The position numbers were made by a program, and so were the translations under genes. From Trebonia sp050013875 (GTDB taxonomy: Bacteria; Actinomycetota; Actinomycetes; Streptosporangiales; Streptosporangiaceae): 64,000 bases of DNA. The notes under the pieces are model-generated. The model searched no databases. It was not told where the DNA came from and was given only the letters and a program-made list of their open reading frames with translations. The stretch lies in the NCBI GenBank assembly GCA_050013875.1, contig JBEKEK010000051.1, positions 10,353-74,352 of the forward strand, written 5' to 3'. This document shows, piece by piece, positions 1 to 9,080 of the stretch. Each line of letters opens with the position of its first letter. The stretch's first letter is position 1.

Positions 1-53
1 AGCTGAGCCAAGGCCGGGAGCGTGCGACTCCGCATTTTCCACCCGCTAGCGAC

Positions 54-503
54 TCAGGCGGGCGCGAGGCCGATGCTGCCGCGCCCGCCCTGGTCAGGTC
101 CTTCCTCTGGTACCGCGTTGACCAGGGAGTGCGCGGCCATCACGAGATACTCCCAGAACTGCGCGTCAAGCGGAGCGGGCAGCCCGAGCTCGTCGAGCGC
201 GGTCCGCATGTGCTTGAGCCACAGGTCCCGCTCGGTCTCGCCGATGCGGAAGTGCACGTGCCGCATCCGCAGCCGCGGGTGCCCGCGCAGCTCGTTGTAC
301 GTGGCGGGGCCGCCCCAGTACTGGACGAGGAACAGCCGCAGATGCTCCTCGGCCGGTCCCAGGTCCTGCGTCGGGTATACCGGCCTGAGCACGGGATCGG
401 CCGCGACCTCCTGGTAGAACCGGTGCACCAGGCGGGTGAAGGTCTCCTCGCCGCCGACGGCCTCATAGAAGGTGCGCGGCGTCCGCGCGGTCTCCTCGCT
501 CAT
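54..503 (-). CDS. glbO: Group II truncated hemoglobin (trHbO)
   Basis: Small haem protein of the truncated 2/2 globin family, group II. In actinobacteria this family binds O2 and is linked to oxygen handling or peroxide and NO chemistry. The 149-residue length fits. Visible marks are the B10 tyrosine (about Y30, in RFYQEV), the proximal histidine in RHVHF (about H82), and the tryptophan after it in DLWLKHM (about W95), which is the G8 Trp typical of group II. The N-terminal motif FYEAVGGEETF is the usual start of the fold. It is cytoplasmic, with no signal peptide. It is followed on the same strand, 22 bp upstream in coordinates, by the MscS gene. Family assignment is firm; the physiological substrate is not shown. 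Confidence 0.93.
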   Translation of the reverse strand: MSEETARTPRTFYEAVGGEETFTRLVHRFYQEVAADPVLRPVYPTQDLGPAEEHLRLFLVQYWGGPATYNELRGHPRLRMRHVHFRIGETERDLWLKHMRTALDELGLPAPLDAQFWEYLVMAAHSLVNAVPEEGPDQGGRGSIGLAPA

Positions 504-525
504 AACGCTGCCAGCCTATCCGTCC

Positions 526-1689
526 CTACGCCTGCGACTCGCTGGCCGCCGGGTGAATGCCGGCCGCGGCCAGCGCCGCCTTCACCCGGGCGCGCAACTC
601 CCGCTCGACCTCCCACTGGCGCAGCGGCGCCGTCTTGGCCACGATGCGCATGGTCACCCCGTTGCTGGAGATCTCCTGCGCGCCCCAGACCTCGGGCGGG
701 TCGAGCAGGACCACTCGCCAGACGGGGTCGTCCCAGAGCTCTTCGGTGACGTCGGCGAGCAGGGACTTTAGCTCCGTCAGGTTTACCTCGTACGGCACCG
801 GGAAATCGATGACGGCCCGTGCCCAGCCCTGCGACTCGTTGCCGACCTGCTCGATCGCGCCGTTGCGGATGTGCCAGACGATGCCGCTGACGTCACGCAT
901 CCGGGTGACCCGCAGCGTGACGTTCTCCACGGTGCCGGTCGCGTCCCCGATGGTGATCACGTCGCCCACCCCGTACTGGTCCTCGACCAGCATGAAGATC
1001 CCGGCCAGGTAGTCGCGGACCATGCTCTGCGCGCCGAACCCGATCGCGATGCCGACCACGCCGGCGCTGGCGAGCAGCGGCGCCAGGTTGATGCCGAGGT
1101 CACCGAGGATGACGACGCTGGCGATCGAGAAGATGGTGATTGACGCGATGCTGCGCAAGATCGAGCCGAGCGCGCGGACCCGCTGCTTGCGGCGCTCGTC
1201 GACCATGGCCCGTTCGGCCTGTGCGGCGGCGCTGTTGACGGCGCCCTGGCCGGCCGCCTCACTGGCCGGATCGGTCACTGTGCCCCGGGCTGCCGCGGCG
1301 CCCAGGGGAGTGGCGTCATCCTCACCCGTGTCCGCTGCTGACTGGCCGCGCCGTCGCTGCGCCAGCCGCGCGGGCGCGCGCCGGGCAGTGGCCGCGCCGT
1401 TGCGCAGATGCGGGAGGATGGAGTGCGTCGCCCGCTCGGTCAGCCGGTTGATCACGCGGTGCACGATCGCCTGGATGACGAGCGCGAGCACCACGACGAA
1501 GATCACCCGCAGCAGCAGGTGGACCGGTCCGGAGAGAAGTTCGTTGGTTAGCACCGAGTCGTGCCGGTTGTGCGACAGGTCCCAGACGAGCTGGCAGGTC
1601 AGCCCCGGATTGGTGCCACAGCTGCCGAGCAGCGTGTCGGGCGCGGGATGCGCACCGCCGAGCACCACCATCTGGACGCCAACCATCAC
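526..1689 (-). CDS. MscS-family mechanosensitive ion channel
   Basis: Small-conductance mechanosensitive channel that would release solutes during hypo-osmotic shock. The 387-residue protein has a predicted membrane segment near residues 55-80, a charged Ala-rich loop (about 95-165), and a second membrane block running into the pore-lining helix (APLLASAGVVGIAIGFGAQ, about 205-225). The beta-domain motif VGDVITIGDATGTVE follows, then the cytoplasmic cage. The order matches MscS and YkuT-like channels. The long polar loop before the pore helix is variable in actinobacterial members. The first 50 residues (rich in Gly, Asn and Cys) are atypical, so the true start may lie downstream of 1689. It precedes glbO on the same strand with a 22 bp gap and may share its transcript. 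Confidence 0.88.
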   Translation of the reverse strand: MMVGVQMVVLGGAHPAPDTLLGSCGTNPGLTCQLVWDLSHNRHDSVLTNELLSGPVHLLLRVIFVVVLALVIQAIVHRVINRLTERATHSILPHLRNGAATARRAPARLAQRRRGQSAADTGEDDATPLGAAAARGTVTDPASEAAGQGAVNSAAAQAERAMVDERRKQRVRALGSILRSIASITIFSIASVVILGDLGINLAPLLASAGVVGIAIGFGAQSMVRDYLAGIFMLVEDQYGVGDVITIGDATGTVENVTLRVTRMRDVSGIVWHIRNGAIEQVGNESQGWARAVIDFPVPYEVNLTELKSLLADVTEELWDDPVWRVVLLDPPEVWGAQEISSNGVTMRIVAKTAPLRQWEVERELRARVKAALAAAGIHPAASESQA

Positions 1690-2080
1690 ACCGACCCTTC
1701 CCGTGACCCCAGCCCGAACTCCGCGTCGTCTTCAGGCGAGGCTACCGGGAACGCGTGCCCGGGAGTGAAACGCTACGTATAGCTTCCTGTCATGTATTAC
1801 ATTGTGGAACTATCTAGGTGCTGACAGTGAGTGGCTGGTATTGAATAGTTTGTCCAAAATACCCGATTAAATAGGCCTTTCATCGAGAAAGACAAGCCTA
1901 ATCCGCTACGTGTGCGTGTTAGTGATGATCCTGTTTGTAGCAAGAGGATTGCGATGGACGTCACAAGCCGGTTGAGGCCCAAGGACAGCGATGGCGGTGA
2001 CCGCCGTCATCGCCGGGCGGCCGAAATCGGCCCGCGGGGCGCTTGCATCGCGCAAGGATGGGCGCTTATCTGGAGGAACC
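1690..2080. other. AT-richer intergenic stretch
   Basis: About 390 bp between the divergent mscS gene and a small CxxC protein gene. The part from about 1780 to 1960 is clearly richer in A and T than its surroundings and has many stops in all frames, so I see no coding capacity. It probably carries promoters for both flanking genes. I could not pick a convincing promoter pair. Confidence 0.5.
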
Positions 2081-2317
2081 ATGCGCAACGCATTGCCCCG
2101 GCGCCAGGCGCACCCAGCCGAGCCCGCCCCCGGCACGCTCCTGACCGCGGGCGGCGGCGACGCCGACCTGTTCGAGGTAAGCCACTATCCGGTGCAGGCG
2201 GTCTGCCGGGTCTGCCAGGAGCCGATCAGCGCCGAGACGTTCCTGCGCGCCTTCGAGCACGGCACCCGCGCCCGGGTACGGCCACTGGCCGGGGACGCTC
2301 CGCCGCCCCGGCCGTGA
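2081..2317 (+). CDS. Small conserved-looking CxxC protein
   Basis: A 78-residue protein of unknown function. I chose the ATG at 2081 because GGAGG lies 4 bp upstream (2072-2076). An in-frame start at 1991 lacks such a site. The C-terminal half contains CRVCQEPISAETFLRAFEHG, where the single CxxC followed by a helical stretch could form part of a metal site, although a full zinc ribbon would need a second cysteine pair that is absent. It runs towards the prolyl oligopeptidase gene and ends 10 bp from its stop, so the two are convergent. No family was recognised. Confidence 0.6.
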   Translation: MRNALPRRQAHPAEPAPGTLLTAGGGDADLFEVSHYPVQAVCRVCQEPISAETFLRAFEHGTRARVRPLAGDAPPPRP

Positions 2318-2327
2318 CGACGCCGGC

Positions 2328-4448
2328 CTAGCTTTTGTGCAGGCCGGTCTCGCGGGCCACGAAGGCGAGGCAGTCGCCGGCCAACTCGGCGGACAGGGAC
2401 ACCGCGCGCTGTCCGTGCCCTACCTGCCCCTCGGCGCGCAGCAGCACCGGCCGTCCGGAGGACGTGGCGTGCTGCATGGCGGCGCACATCTTGTACCCGT
2501 GCACCGGGGCCACCCGGGTGTCATTTCTGAAGACGGTGAACAGCACCGCCGGGTACGGCGTCCCGTCAACCACGCGGTGGTACGGCGAATACCCCAGCAG
2601 CCACTCCAACTCCACGGGTGACGCTGCCGTCCCGTACTCCGTGTTCCACGTCTCGCCGATCGGGAACCGCTCGTACCGCACCATGTCGAGCAGCGGCGCC
2701 GAGCAGATCACCGCGCCGAACAAGTCGGGCCGCTGGGTGACCGCCGCCCCGACCAGCAGCCCCCCGTTCGACCCGCCCCAGACCGCGAGTCTGTCCGGCG
2801 ACGTTACCCCGGTCGCGATGAGGTGCCCGGCCGCCGCGTGGAAGTCGTCGAAGACGTTCTGCTTGCGGTCCAGCATCCCCGCCCGGTGCCACTCCTCGCC
2901 TTCCTCGCTCCCGCCGCGCAGGCCCGCCACCGCGTACACGCCGCCCGCCTCTACCCAGGTGAGGATGTTCGCGGAGTAGCCGGGGGTCATGCTGATGTCG
3001 AAGCCACCGTAGCCGTAGAGAATGCAAGGCCTTTCCCCCGAACGGTCCCGTGCTTCGCCCCCCGGCGCGATGATCACCATCCGGACCTCGGTGCCGTCGG
3101 ACGAGCGGTACGTGACCTGGGACGCGGTCACCTGCGGAGGGGTGGCGACCGAGCCGGGCGATCTCGCCCAGGTGGCCAGTTCCCCGGTCACGGCGTCGTA
3201 GCGGAGTACAACCGGCGGCGTCGTGTAGTCCGTGTAACCGAACCACGCCTCGTGCCCGCCCGCGGGCCGTTCCGCGATCCCGCCGATCGAGCCGATCCCC
3301 GGCAGGCCGAGCGTGGTCAGCTGCTCGCCGGTGGCGAGGTCGTGCACGCTGACCTCGCTGACCGCGTGGCGCGTGCGCGAGACGAGCATGACCGGCCGGT
3401 CGAGGTCGTCAAGGACCGCGTAGCTGCGCAGCACCGAGGTGGCGTCCTCGGGGATAAGGTCCTGCCAGTCCTCGGGGCCCGGCGCGGCCGGGTCGGCGAC
3501 GCTGATCCGGCCGCGCGGCGCGTCCAGGTCGGTGAACACGTAGAGCCGGCCGTCCCGCCCGACCCAGGGCGAGGCCTGGGCGTCAAGCCCGACCATGAGC
3601 GGGACGAGCGCCGGGGCGGCGGGGTCGCTGGCGGTCAGGTCCGCGATCCAGATGTCCTCCCGCGGCGCGGTCCCGATCGACGCCGAGATGATCAGCCACC
3701 GGCCGTCCATGCTGACGCTGGCACCGTAGTAGGTCGTCTTGTCCCGCCCGGCGCCGAACACCTCCACGTCCGACTCCGGGGCTTCGCCCACCGTGTGCAG
3801 GTAAACGCGCCGGTGGTACTGCTTCTCGTCCTCGGGGACCGCGTCCGGCGGCAGCCGCCGCACGTAGTAGAACGCCTTGCCGCCGGGCAGCCAGGCGACC
3901 CCGGAGTAGCGGCACCGGTCGATCGGCCCGTCCACCAGCTCGCCGGTCGCGACGTCAAGCACCCGCAGCAGCGACTCCTCGTCCCCGCCATGCGAGAGCT
4001 GATAGGCGAGCAGCCTGCCTTCCTTGTCCGGCTGCCAGGCATCCAGCGTGGTCCGCCCGGAGGAATCGACCGCGACCGGATCGATCAGCACGCGCTCGCC
4101 TGCGTCGGAGACCGGCAATTCGGTAATTTCATGATCTGCGACGTAGAGCACCGCGTGCTCCTGGTCCGGGTCGCGGCGGGTGTAGAACCGCGTCGTCCCG
4201 CGCCAGGCGGGCAGCCCCACCGAGCCGACCCGGAGCAGCTCCCTGACCCGGGCGGCGAACTGCTCCCGGTCGGTCAGGCCCGCCCGGTAGTCCTCCCACT
4301 GCGCCTCCTCGGCCGCCAGCCACTCCCGGGTCTGCGGGGAATCGGCATCCTCAAGCCAGCGGTAGGGGTCCGCCACGCGGTGTCCGAAGAGATCCTCGAC
4401 AAGATCGAGCCGCTGCGCTGGCGGGTACTCGGCGCGAAAAGATGCCAT
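2328..4448 (-). CDS. Prolyl oligopeptidase family (S9) serine peptidase
   Basis: Cytosolic serine peptidase that cleaves short peptides, usually after proline. At 706 residues it has the normal family length. The N-terminal part (about 1-75) opens with the helix ending DPYRWLEDADSP, a family signature. A seven-bladed propeller follows to about residue 415, then the alpha/beta-hydrolase domain. The nucleophile is in GGSNGGLL (Ser about 558), the acid in RNDTRVAP (about 645) and the histidine in VGHGQR (about 680). There is no signal peptide. The gene faces the HNH gene divergently, sharing a region of about 160 bp. Substrate specificity (PEP versus oligopeptidase B) cannot be read with certainty, but the Trp-Leu-Glu-Asp signature favours PEP. 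Confidence 0.93.
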   Translation of the reverse strand: MASFRAEYPPAQRLDLVEDLFGHRVADPYRWLEDADSPQTREWLAAEEAQWEDYRAGLTDREQFAARVRELLRVGSVGLPAWRGTTRFYTRRDPDQEHAVLYVADHEITELPVSDAGERVLIDPVAVDSSGRTTLDAWQPDKEGRLLAYQLSHGGDEESLLRVLDVATGELVDGPIDRCRYSGVAWLPGGKAFYYVRRLPPDAVPEDEKQYHRRVYLHTVGEAPESDVEVFGAGRDKTTYYGASVSMDGRWLIISASIGTAPREDIWIADLTASDPAAPALVPLMVGLDAQASPWVGRDGRLYVFTDLDAPRGRISVADPAAPGPEDWQDLIPEDATSVLRSYAVLDDLDRPVMLVSRTRHAVSEVSVHDLATGEQLTTLGLPGIGSIGGIAERPAGGHEAWFGYTDYTTPPVVLRYDAVTGELATWARSPGSVATPPQVTASQVTYRSSDGTEVRMVIIAPGGEARDRSGERPCILYGYGGFDISMTPGYSANILTWVEAGGVYAVAGLRGGSEEGEEWHRAGMLDRKQNVFDDFHAAAGHLIATGVTSPDRLAVWGGSNGGLLVGAAVTQRPDLFGAVICSAPLLDMVRYERFPIGETWNTEYGTAASPVELEWLLGYSPYHRVVDGTPYPAVLFTVFRNDTRVAPVHGYKMCAAMQHATSSGRPVLLRAEGQVGHGQRAVSLSAELAGDCLAFVARETGLHKS

Positions 4449-4612
4449 AGCGGCACCTTAATCGTTGCTCGTTACCAGGCGTTAACCAACATTCCAAGAA
4501 CGCCTTGTACTCTGGAGTGGTTGGCGGAGGCACGTGGCTTCGGTCACACCGGGATCAGTCCTGTCCCGGTGATGCGAGCGGCGCCTCAATACCGGTGCCT
4601 CCGGAGGTGCCC

Positions 4613-5122
4613 GTGCGACGCGTGCTGCTGCTCAACGTCACCTATGAGCCACTAACCACCGTCGGTCTCCGACGGGCCGTCTGCCTAGTCCTGGGCGACA
4701 AGGCAGAGATTGTGCACGACGATCCCGGCGGGCGGCTGCTGCACTCCGCCGCGATCGAGGTGGTTACCCCCTCTGTGATCCGGCTTCGCCGGTACATCCG
4801 CATCCCGCAGCGCAATCGCGTGCCGCTCACCCGGGCCGCGCTGATGCGCAGGGACAACTACAAGTGTGCCTACTGCAGCCGGCATGCCGAGACGATCGAC
4901 CACGTGATCCCGCGGAGCCGGGGTGGCGGGCACGCCTGGGAGAACTGCGTCGCCGCGTGCCAGCTCTGCAACCACCGCAAGGCGGACCGGCTGCTCTCCG
5001 AGCTTGGCTGGACCCTCCCGGTGGCCCCGGCGGTACCCAAGGGCGCGCATTGGCGGCTCATCGGGGCGCAGTACGACGGCGACCCGCAGTGGGAGGCGTA
5101 TCTGGGCGCCAGTGCGGCATAG
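4613..5122 (+). CDS. HNH endonuclease
   Basis: A 169-residue HNH nuclease of the type found singly in most actinobacterial genomes. The start is the GTG at 4613, preceded by GGAGG at 4603-4607; the upstream in-frame extension is out of keeping with family members, which begin with the RRVLLLNVTYEPL-like strand. The zinc and catalytic region is CAYCSRHAETIDHVIP, then SRGGGHAWEN and CQLCNHRKADR, giving two CxxC pairs and the H...N...H array. The N-terminal half resembles the RNA-associated HNH proteins beginning with LNASYEPL. The role in the cell is unknown. It is divergent from the oligopeptidase gene. Confidence 0.9.
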   Translation: MRRVLLLNVTYEPLTTVGLRRAVCLVLGDKAEIVHDDPGGRLLHSAAIEVVTPSVIRLRRYIRIPQRNRVPLTRAALMRRDNYKCAYCSRHAETIDHVIPRSRGGGHAWENCVAACQLCNHRKADRLLSELGWTLPVAPAVPKGAHWRLIGAQYDGDPQWEAYLGASAA

Positions 5123-5224
5123 CCAGACCTAGCTAAAACCCGTTGGGGTGTCGCTGGGGCACCCACTGCGCCCCGGCTCCGCGTCATTAGGCTGAATCGA
5201 AAACCCAGCCAGCTCCGGCGTCTC

Positions 5225-5815
5225 TTAATGGGCTGACGCGTGCGTAACTGGTCCTGGTGCTTGTTGTCCGGGCTGCCGCGTACGTAACCGGGTTCGGGGG
5301 CCGGTGACGTCGTGGAGGTGGTGGATGGGGTCGTGGATGAAGTAGCGGGCAAAGGTTTCCACGGTGAAGGAGGCGCCGTCGCTGCGGCGGCCGGGGCGGA
5401 GCCACTGGCCATCGGAGAGGGCGGCGAAATGGCCGGCCAGGGCATCGGCGGCCACGGCTAGTTCGTCGGCTACCACGGCCGGGTCCTGCGCGAAGTACCG
5501 ATCGTCGACCGCGGTCTCGTCCTGGTCCCAGTTGGGGTAGAGCGGATCGTCCTCGGTCAGCATCAGGCCGAGTCGGTAGTCGTAGAGACGGAACACGTCG
5601 CGGACGTGGCAGCCGTACTCTAGCGACGACCAGCGGTCCGGCTGAGTCCGGTCGGCGGCACCGGGGGCGGCGAGCGGCGCGCGCCAGGCGGCCGCGTTCG
5701 CCCGGAGCATCGCCGGGATCTGCTCACGCGGGAACGAGCTGGTGTCCAGCCCGCACTCGGGGCAGGGGCGCTCGAGCACCCAGGTCCAGTCCTTGGTGTC
5801 AGGAGTGATCGTCAT
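5225..5815 (-). CDS. DinB-fold protein
   Basis: Predicted four-helix-bundle protein of the DinB/YfiT superfamily, whose members are often metal-dependent thiol transferases or enzymes of unknown role. The ATG at 5815 is preferred to a TTG three codons upstream. Visible features are an N-terminal CPECG pair, a long helix with HVRDVFRLYDYRL and a C-terminal helix with HDPIHHLHDV. These supply the three histidines expected for the metal site (about residues 90, 168 and 172). The last 20 residues after the bundle look unstructured. Two 15-bp direct repeats (5841-5855, 5861-5875) lie just upstream of its start. Function beyond the fold is not known. Confidence 0.8.
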   Translation of the reverse strand: MTITPDTKDWTWVLERPCPECGLDTSSFPREQIPAMLRANAAAWRAPLAAPGAADRTQPDRWSSLEYGCHVRDVFRLYDYRLGLMLTEDDPLYPNWDQDETAVDDRYFAQDPAVVADELAVAADALAGHFAALSDGQWLRPGRRSDGASFTVETFARYFIHDPIHHLHDVTGPRTRLRTRQPGQQAPGPVTHASAH

Positions 5816-5904
5816 ATCGTCCAACGCTACTTTCCCCCCCGACCGCCCGCCAGTGGCCGCGACCGCCCGCCAGTGAACGCAGGCAAGTCCCGCGCCGGCG
5901 CCGC

Positions 5905-6723
5905 TTACGCTGGCTTGCGGGCTAGTTCGTAGGCGAAGCTGACCGTCTCGGTCAGGTGGCCGTCAACCAGGAACGGGCCGAGCTCCTGGGCGAGCGATGC
6001 GTCGAAGGCGGCCGAGTGGTCGGCGAGGGCGGGCGCCGGGAACACCGACAGGGAACGCGCATAGCCCGCGAGCCACGGCAGCGTCCAGTCGTGGGAGACG
6101 AGAAACTCGAACCGGCCCGCCGCCGCGAACCCGGCATCGGACAGCACGAGTGTGTCGGGTCGCTGCTGCCGTGCCTGGTTCCAGTTGACGGGGACGCGGT
6201 CGGCGGCGCCGAGCGCCTGCTGCCACCGCCGCAGCCAGCTGCCGAACGCGAGCTGCCAGTCGAGCGGTCCGGCCCCGGGACCCGATGACCAGCAGAGCGC
6301 GATGAAGCCGCCGGGCGCTAGCCAGTCGCGGACAAGCCGAGCCACCAGGTCCCGGGGGAGCCGGTGAAACGCGTTGCCGATGACGACCAGCGAGAAGTGC
6401 CCCGCCGGTGCGTCCAGTTCCTCAGCGCTCGAGACGACCGTCACCATGCGCCCGGCGCCGGCACCCGCGTCGGCCTTCGAGCGCACCGCCGCGACCATGT
6501 CGGGCTCCTGATCAACCGCCCAGACCTCAGCGAAACTGTCGCGCAAGGCGAAGGCAAGCTGCCCGGTGCCGCAGGCGAGGTCGAGCAGCCGCCCGCGCCC
6601 TGACGCTCCCGTCCGCCGCAGCAGATCGCTGGTCAGCGTGTCGGGATAGGAGTGCCTGAACCGCTCGTAGTACTCGGCGGTGCCCCGGTAAAGGTCACGC
6701 CGGAAACTGAGTTCGTCGCTCAC
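5905..6723 (-). CDS. Class I SAM-dependent methyltransferase
   Basis: A 272-residue Rossmann-fold methyltransferase with a GTG start. Motif I is LLDLACGTGQLAFAL (about residues 46-60), the acidic end of strand 2 is VWAVDQEPDM (about 68-77), and motif post-I/IV is LVVIGNAFHRL (about 112-122). The N-terminal YYERFRHSYP is typical of ubiquinone/menaquinone-like or small-molecule methyltransferases of the Methyltransf_11/25 type. The substrate is unknown and the neighbours do not form a pathway, so I do not guess one. Same strand as the preceding DinB-fold gene, with about 90 bp between them. Confidence 0.85.
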   Translation of the reverse strand: MSDELSFRRDLYRGTAEYYERFRHSYPDTLTSDLLRRTGASGRGRLLDLACGTGQLAFALRDSFAEVWAVDQEPDMVAAVRSKADAGAGAGRMVTVVSSAEELDAPAGHFSLVVIGNAFHRLPRDLVARLVRDWLAPGGFIALCWSSGPGAGPLDWQLAFGSWLRRWQQALGAADRVPVNWNQARQQRPDTLVLSDAGFAAAGRFEFLVSHDWTLPWLAGYARSLSVFPAPALADHSAAFDASLAQELGPFLVDGHLTETVSFAYELARKPA

Positions 6724-6841
6724 AGCGCCAGCATGTCACCGCGCCACAGGATCGTCACTCGCCCCACCGGCAGAGCTCCGCCAACTTCCCGGAGCTCAAG
6801 CCGGCTGAGCCCCGGCGCCGAGGCCAGCGGCCAACCGCCGG

Positions 6842-7534
6842 CTAGCCCTGGTCGTGGGAACCCGGAACCACCAGGCCAGTCTCGTAGGCGGTGACCACGG
6901 CCTGCGTTCTGTCACGCAGCCCGAGCTTCGCCAGTATCCGGCTGACGTGCGTTTTCACGGTCTCCTCGGTGACCACGGAGCGGGCGGCGATCTCCGGGTT
7001 GGACAGTCCCTCTGCCACCAGCCGCAGGACCTGCGTCTCGCGCGGGGTGAGCGTCGCCAGCCGGGCGGCGCGCGCGCTGTCGGTCTTGGGCCGCTGGCTG
7101 GCGAACTCGCGGATCAGACGGCGGGTGACGGTCGGGGCGAGCAGCGCCTCGCCTGCCGCGATCACCCGCACGGCGTGGAAGAGCTGCTCGGCGGTGACAT
7201 CCTTGAGCAGGAAGCCGCTGGCCCCGGCGCGCAGCGCGTCATACACGTAGTCGTCGAGGTCGAAGGTGGTCAGGATGAGGATGCGCGGCCGGTCCCCGCT
7301 CGGGCCGATCAGCTGCCTGGTCGCCTCGATGCCGTCCATCCCCGGCATGCGGACGTCCATCAGGACGACGTCGGGGGAGGCGTCCCGGCAGACGCGGACC
7401 GCTTCGGCGCCGTCTTGCGCGGTCCCGACGACCGTGAAGTCCGGCTGCGTGTCGAGCAGCCCGGCGAAACCGCTGCGCACTATCTGATGGTCGTCGGCCA
7501 CCACGATGCGGACCGCCGCGGCAGGCGTGCTCAT
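6842..7534 (-). CDS. NarL/FixJ-type response regulator
   Basis: Two-component response regulator, 230 residues. The receiver domain has VVADDHQIVR with the acidic pair, the phosphoacceptor Asp in VLMDVRMPGMDG (about D57), Thr in LTTFDLDDYV and the switch Lys in FLLKD. The LuxR-type helix-turn-helix is at the C-terminus (LTPRETQVLRLVAEGLSNPEIA, with TVKTHVSRIL as recognition region). I chose the ATG at 7534 because it overlaps the TGA of the kinase gene in an ATGA junction, which implies translational coupling. The likely target is the divergent ABC exporter at 9.1-12.8 kb, by position only. Confidence 0.95.
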   Translation of the reverse strand: MSTPAAAVRIVVADDHQIVRSGFAGLLDTQPDFTVVGTAQDGAEAVRVCRDASPDVVLMDVRMPGMDGIEATRQLIGPSGDRPRILILTTFDLDDYVYDALRAGASGFLLKDVTAEQLFHAVRVIAAGEALLAPTVTRRLIREFASQRPKTDSARAARLATLTPRETQVLRLVAEGLSNPEIAARSVVTEETVKTHVSRILAKLGLRDRTQAVVTAYETGLVVPGSHDQG

Positions 7535-8850
7535 CCGTCTGCCTCGCACTTGCCGGGCAGGCGGGCCTCGATAAGGAACCCGCCGACGGTCGCCGCCCCG
7601 GCCCGCAGCTCGCCGCCCACCGCCGCCGCGCGTTCGCTCATGCCGGTCAGCCCGTGGCCGCCGGCCGGCGCCGTGCGGGCCGGCCCGGGCCCGTTGTCGC
7701 GGATCAGCAGCCGCAGTCCGCCCTCGCCGTAGCGCAGCTCCACGTCGACGGCCGCCCCCGGAGCGTGCCGCCGTGCGTTGGTGAGCGCCTCCTGGACGAT
7801 GCGGTAGGCAGCCACGCCCACGCCCGGGTCGATCGTGGCGGGCGCGCCGGAGACGATAAGCCTGCAGGCCGCGCCCGAGGAATCCCTGGCCTCGTCGACA
7901 AGCCAGGGAAGCTGCTCCAAGCCGGGCTGCGGATGCCGGTCCGCCACCTCGGCCCGCGAGTCCTCGCGGAGCACGCCGAGCAGCCGCCGCATCTCGGTCA
8001 GCCCGGCCCGTGCCGTGTCCCCGATCTCCGACAGCCGCTGCGCCCCCGCGGCCGGCATTCCGGGCGTGGTCAGGCGGGCGGTCTCCGCCTGGACGGCGAT
8101 CATCGAGATGTGGTGCGCGACCACGTCGTGCAGCTCACGGGCGATGCGCGCCCGCTCACCGCGGGCCGTGTGCTCCACCAGCGTGCTCGCGATGACCTGC
8201 GTCGCGGCGGTGTGCAGCCGGGCTTCGGCGCGCGCCCGCCGGGCGACCCCGGCCCACGCCGCCGCCGGGACCAGCGCCGCCAGCACGACCGCCAGCACCC
8301 GGGTCTCCGTCCCCGCGGCGGTGCCGGTGAGGAGCGCCACGACGAGGAACGGCACGGTCAGCACCAGCGCGGCATACTGCGCACCATCGTCGTGGCGGCC
8401 GCCGGTGGCGTCGCCGCCGCGCCCGGTGCCGCCGCGCCAGCTGCCGTCGGGCCAGCTCCCGTGGTGCCGAGCGCCGCCGCGGCCGAACCGGTAGACCGCG
8501 ACCAGTTCGGCCGCCGCGCCGGCCACGGTCAGGAAGTGGAACGTGCCCAGCGAAAGCAGGCTTGCCGCCGACAGGACGACGGCCGCCGCGGCCGGGCGGA
8601 GGAACGCCAGCGGCACCGTCGTCGCCAGGCCGAGCACGCAGTACAGCAGGCCCAAGGCGAACAGCTGGCCGCCCTGGTTCTGCGGAACGGCGGCCGGGGT
8701 CGCGTCGGCGGCCACCGTGGCCCGGGCGAGCGCCTCGATGACCGAGGCCAGGCCGAGCAGCCCGGCCGTCGCCGCCAGCCCGTACTGGGCGGTGGCGAGT
8801 CGCCCGGCCCGGCCTGCCCAGCCGGCCCGCCAGTCGGCGGTCAGGCTCAT
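7531..8850 (-). CDS. NarL-type sensor histidine kinase
   Basis: Membrane histidine kinase of the HisKA_3 class, 439 residues from the ATG at 8850 (GGGAG upstream). The N-terminal half has several hydrophobic helices in the membrane (about 20-220), interrupted by a Gly/Arg/His-rich loop (about 120-150, GRGGARHHGSWPDGSW). The phosphoacceptor His is in ARELHDVVAHHIS (about residue 250). The ATPase has NARRHAPG, a G1 box RDNGPGPA and a G2 box GGHGLTGMSER. It is coupled to the regulator by a 4-nt overlap. The absence of a large periplasmic domain suggests sensing in the membrane, as in DesK/LiaS-type kinases that respond to cell-envelope stress. Confidence 0.93.
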   Translation of the reverse strand: MSLTADWRAGWAGRAGRLATAQYGLAATAGLLGLASVIEALARATVAADATPAAVPQNQGGQLFALGLLYCVLGLATTVPLAFLRPAAAAVVLSAASLLSLGTFHFLTVAGAAAELVAVYRFGRGGARHHGSWPDGSWRGGTGRGGDATGGRHDDGAQYAALVLTVPFLVVALLTGTAAGTETRVLAVVLAALVPAAAWAGVARRARAEARLHTAATQVIASTLVEHTARGERARIARELHDVVAHHISMIAVQAETARLTTPGMPAAGAQRLSEIGDTARAGLTEMRRLLGVLREDSRAEVADRHPQPGLEQLPWLVDEARDSSGAACRLIVSGAPATIDPGVGVAAYRIVQEALTNARRHAPGAAVDVELRYGEGGLRLLIRDNGPGPARTAPAGGHGLTGMSERAAAVGGELRAGAATVGGFLIEARLPGKCEADG

Positions 8851-8951
8851 GCGGTGTCTCCCGCTCGCTCCGGGGCGCCCGAGTGCGGCGTCTTCCCTCG
8901 TCGCTCGCTCATGCCTCCCATTGTCGCCGCTGGCCAGGGATCGTCGCGTCC

Positions 8952-8988
8952 CCCTGGCAAGGCATCCAGGGATCCCCCGCAAGGGGGA
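8952..8988. promoter_or_regulatory. Paired inverted repeats between the kinase and ABC exporter genes
   Basis: Two adjacent perfect inverted repeats in the divergent region. CCCTGG (8952-8957) pairs with CCAGGG (8966-8971). TCCCCC (8973-8978) pairs with GGGGGA (8983-8988) around a GCAA loop. They sit about 100 bp from each start and could be operators for the linked response regulator or RNA hairpins in the kinase leader. Function is inferred from position only. Confidence 0.35.
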
Positions 8989-9080
8989 CAGCGTCCCGTC
9001 GGCCAGCGCCGTGGGAGAACGCGAAAGACCGCTCTCAGGCGTGACGACGGCCGGGGTCGGGGATCTCTAGCCTGCCTAGC

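Noticed and set aside
1797..1982. Minus-strand 61-residue frame in the AT-richer gap.
   Set aside because: Codon use and composition are unlike the neighbours and no ribosome site precedes it.
5841..5875. Two 15-bp direct repeats (GACCGCCCGCCAGTG) upstream of the DinB-fold gene, considered as an operator or CRISPR-like repeat.
   Set aside because: There are only two copies with a five-base spacer. Probably a small local duplication.
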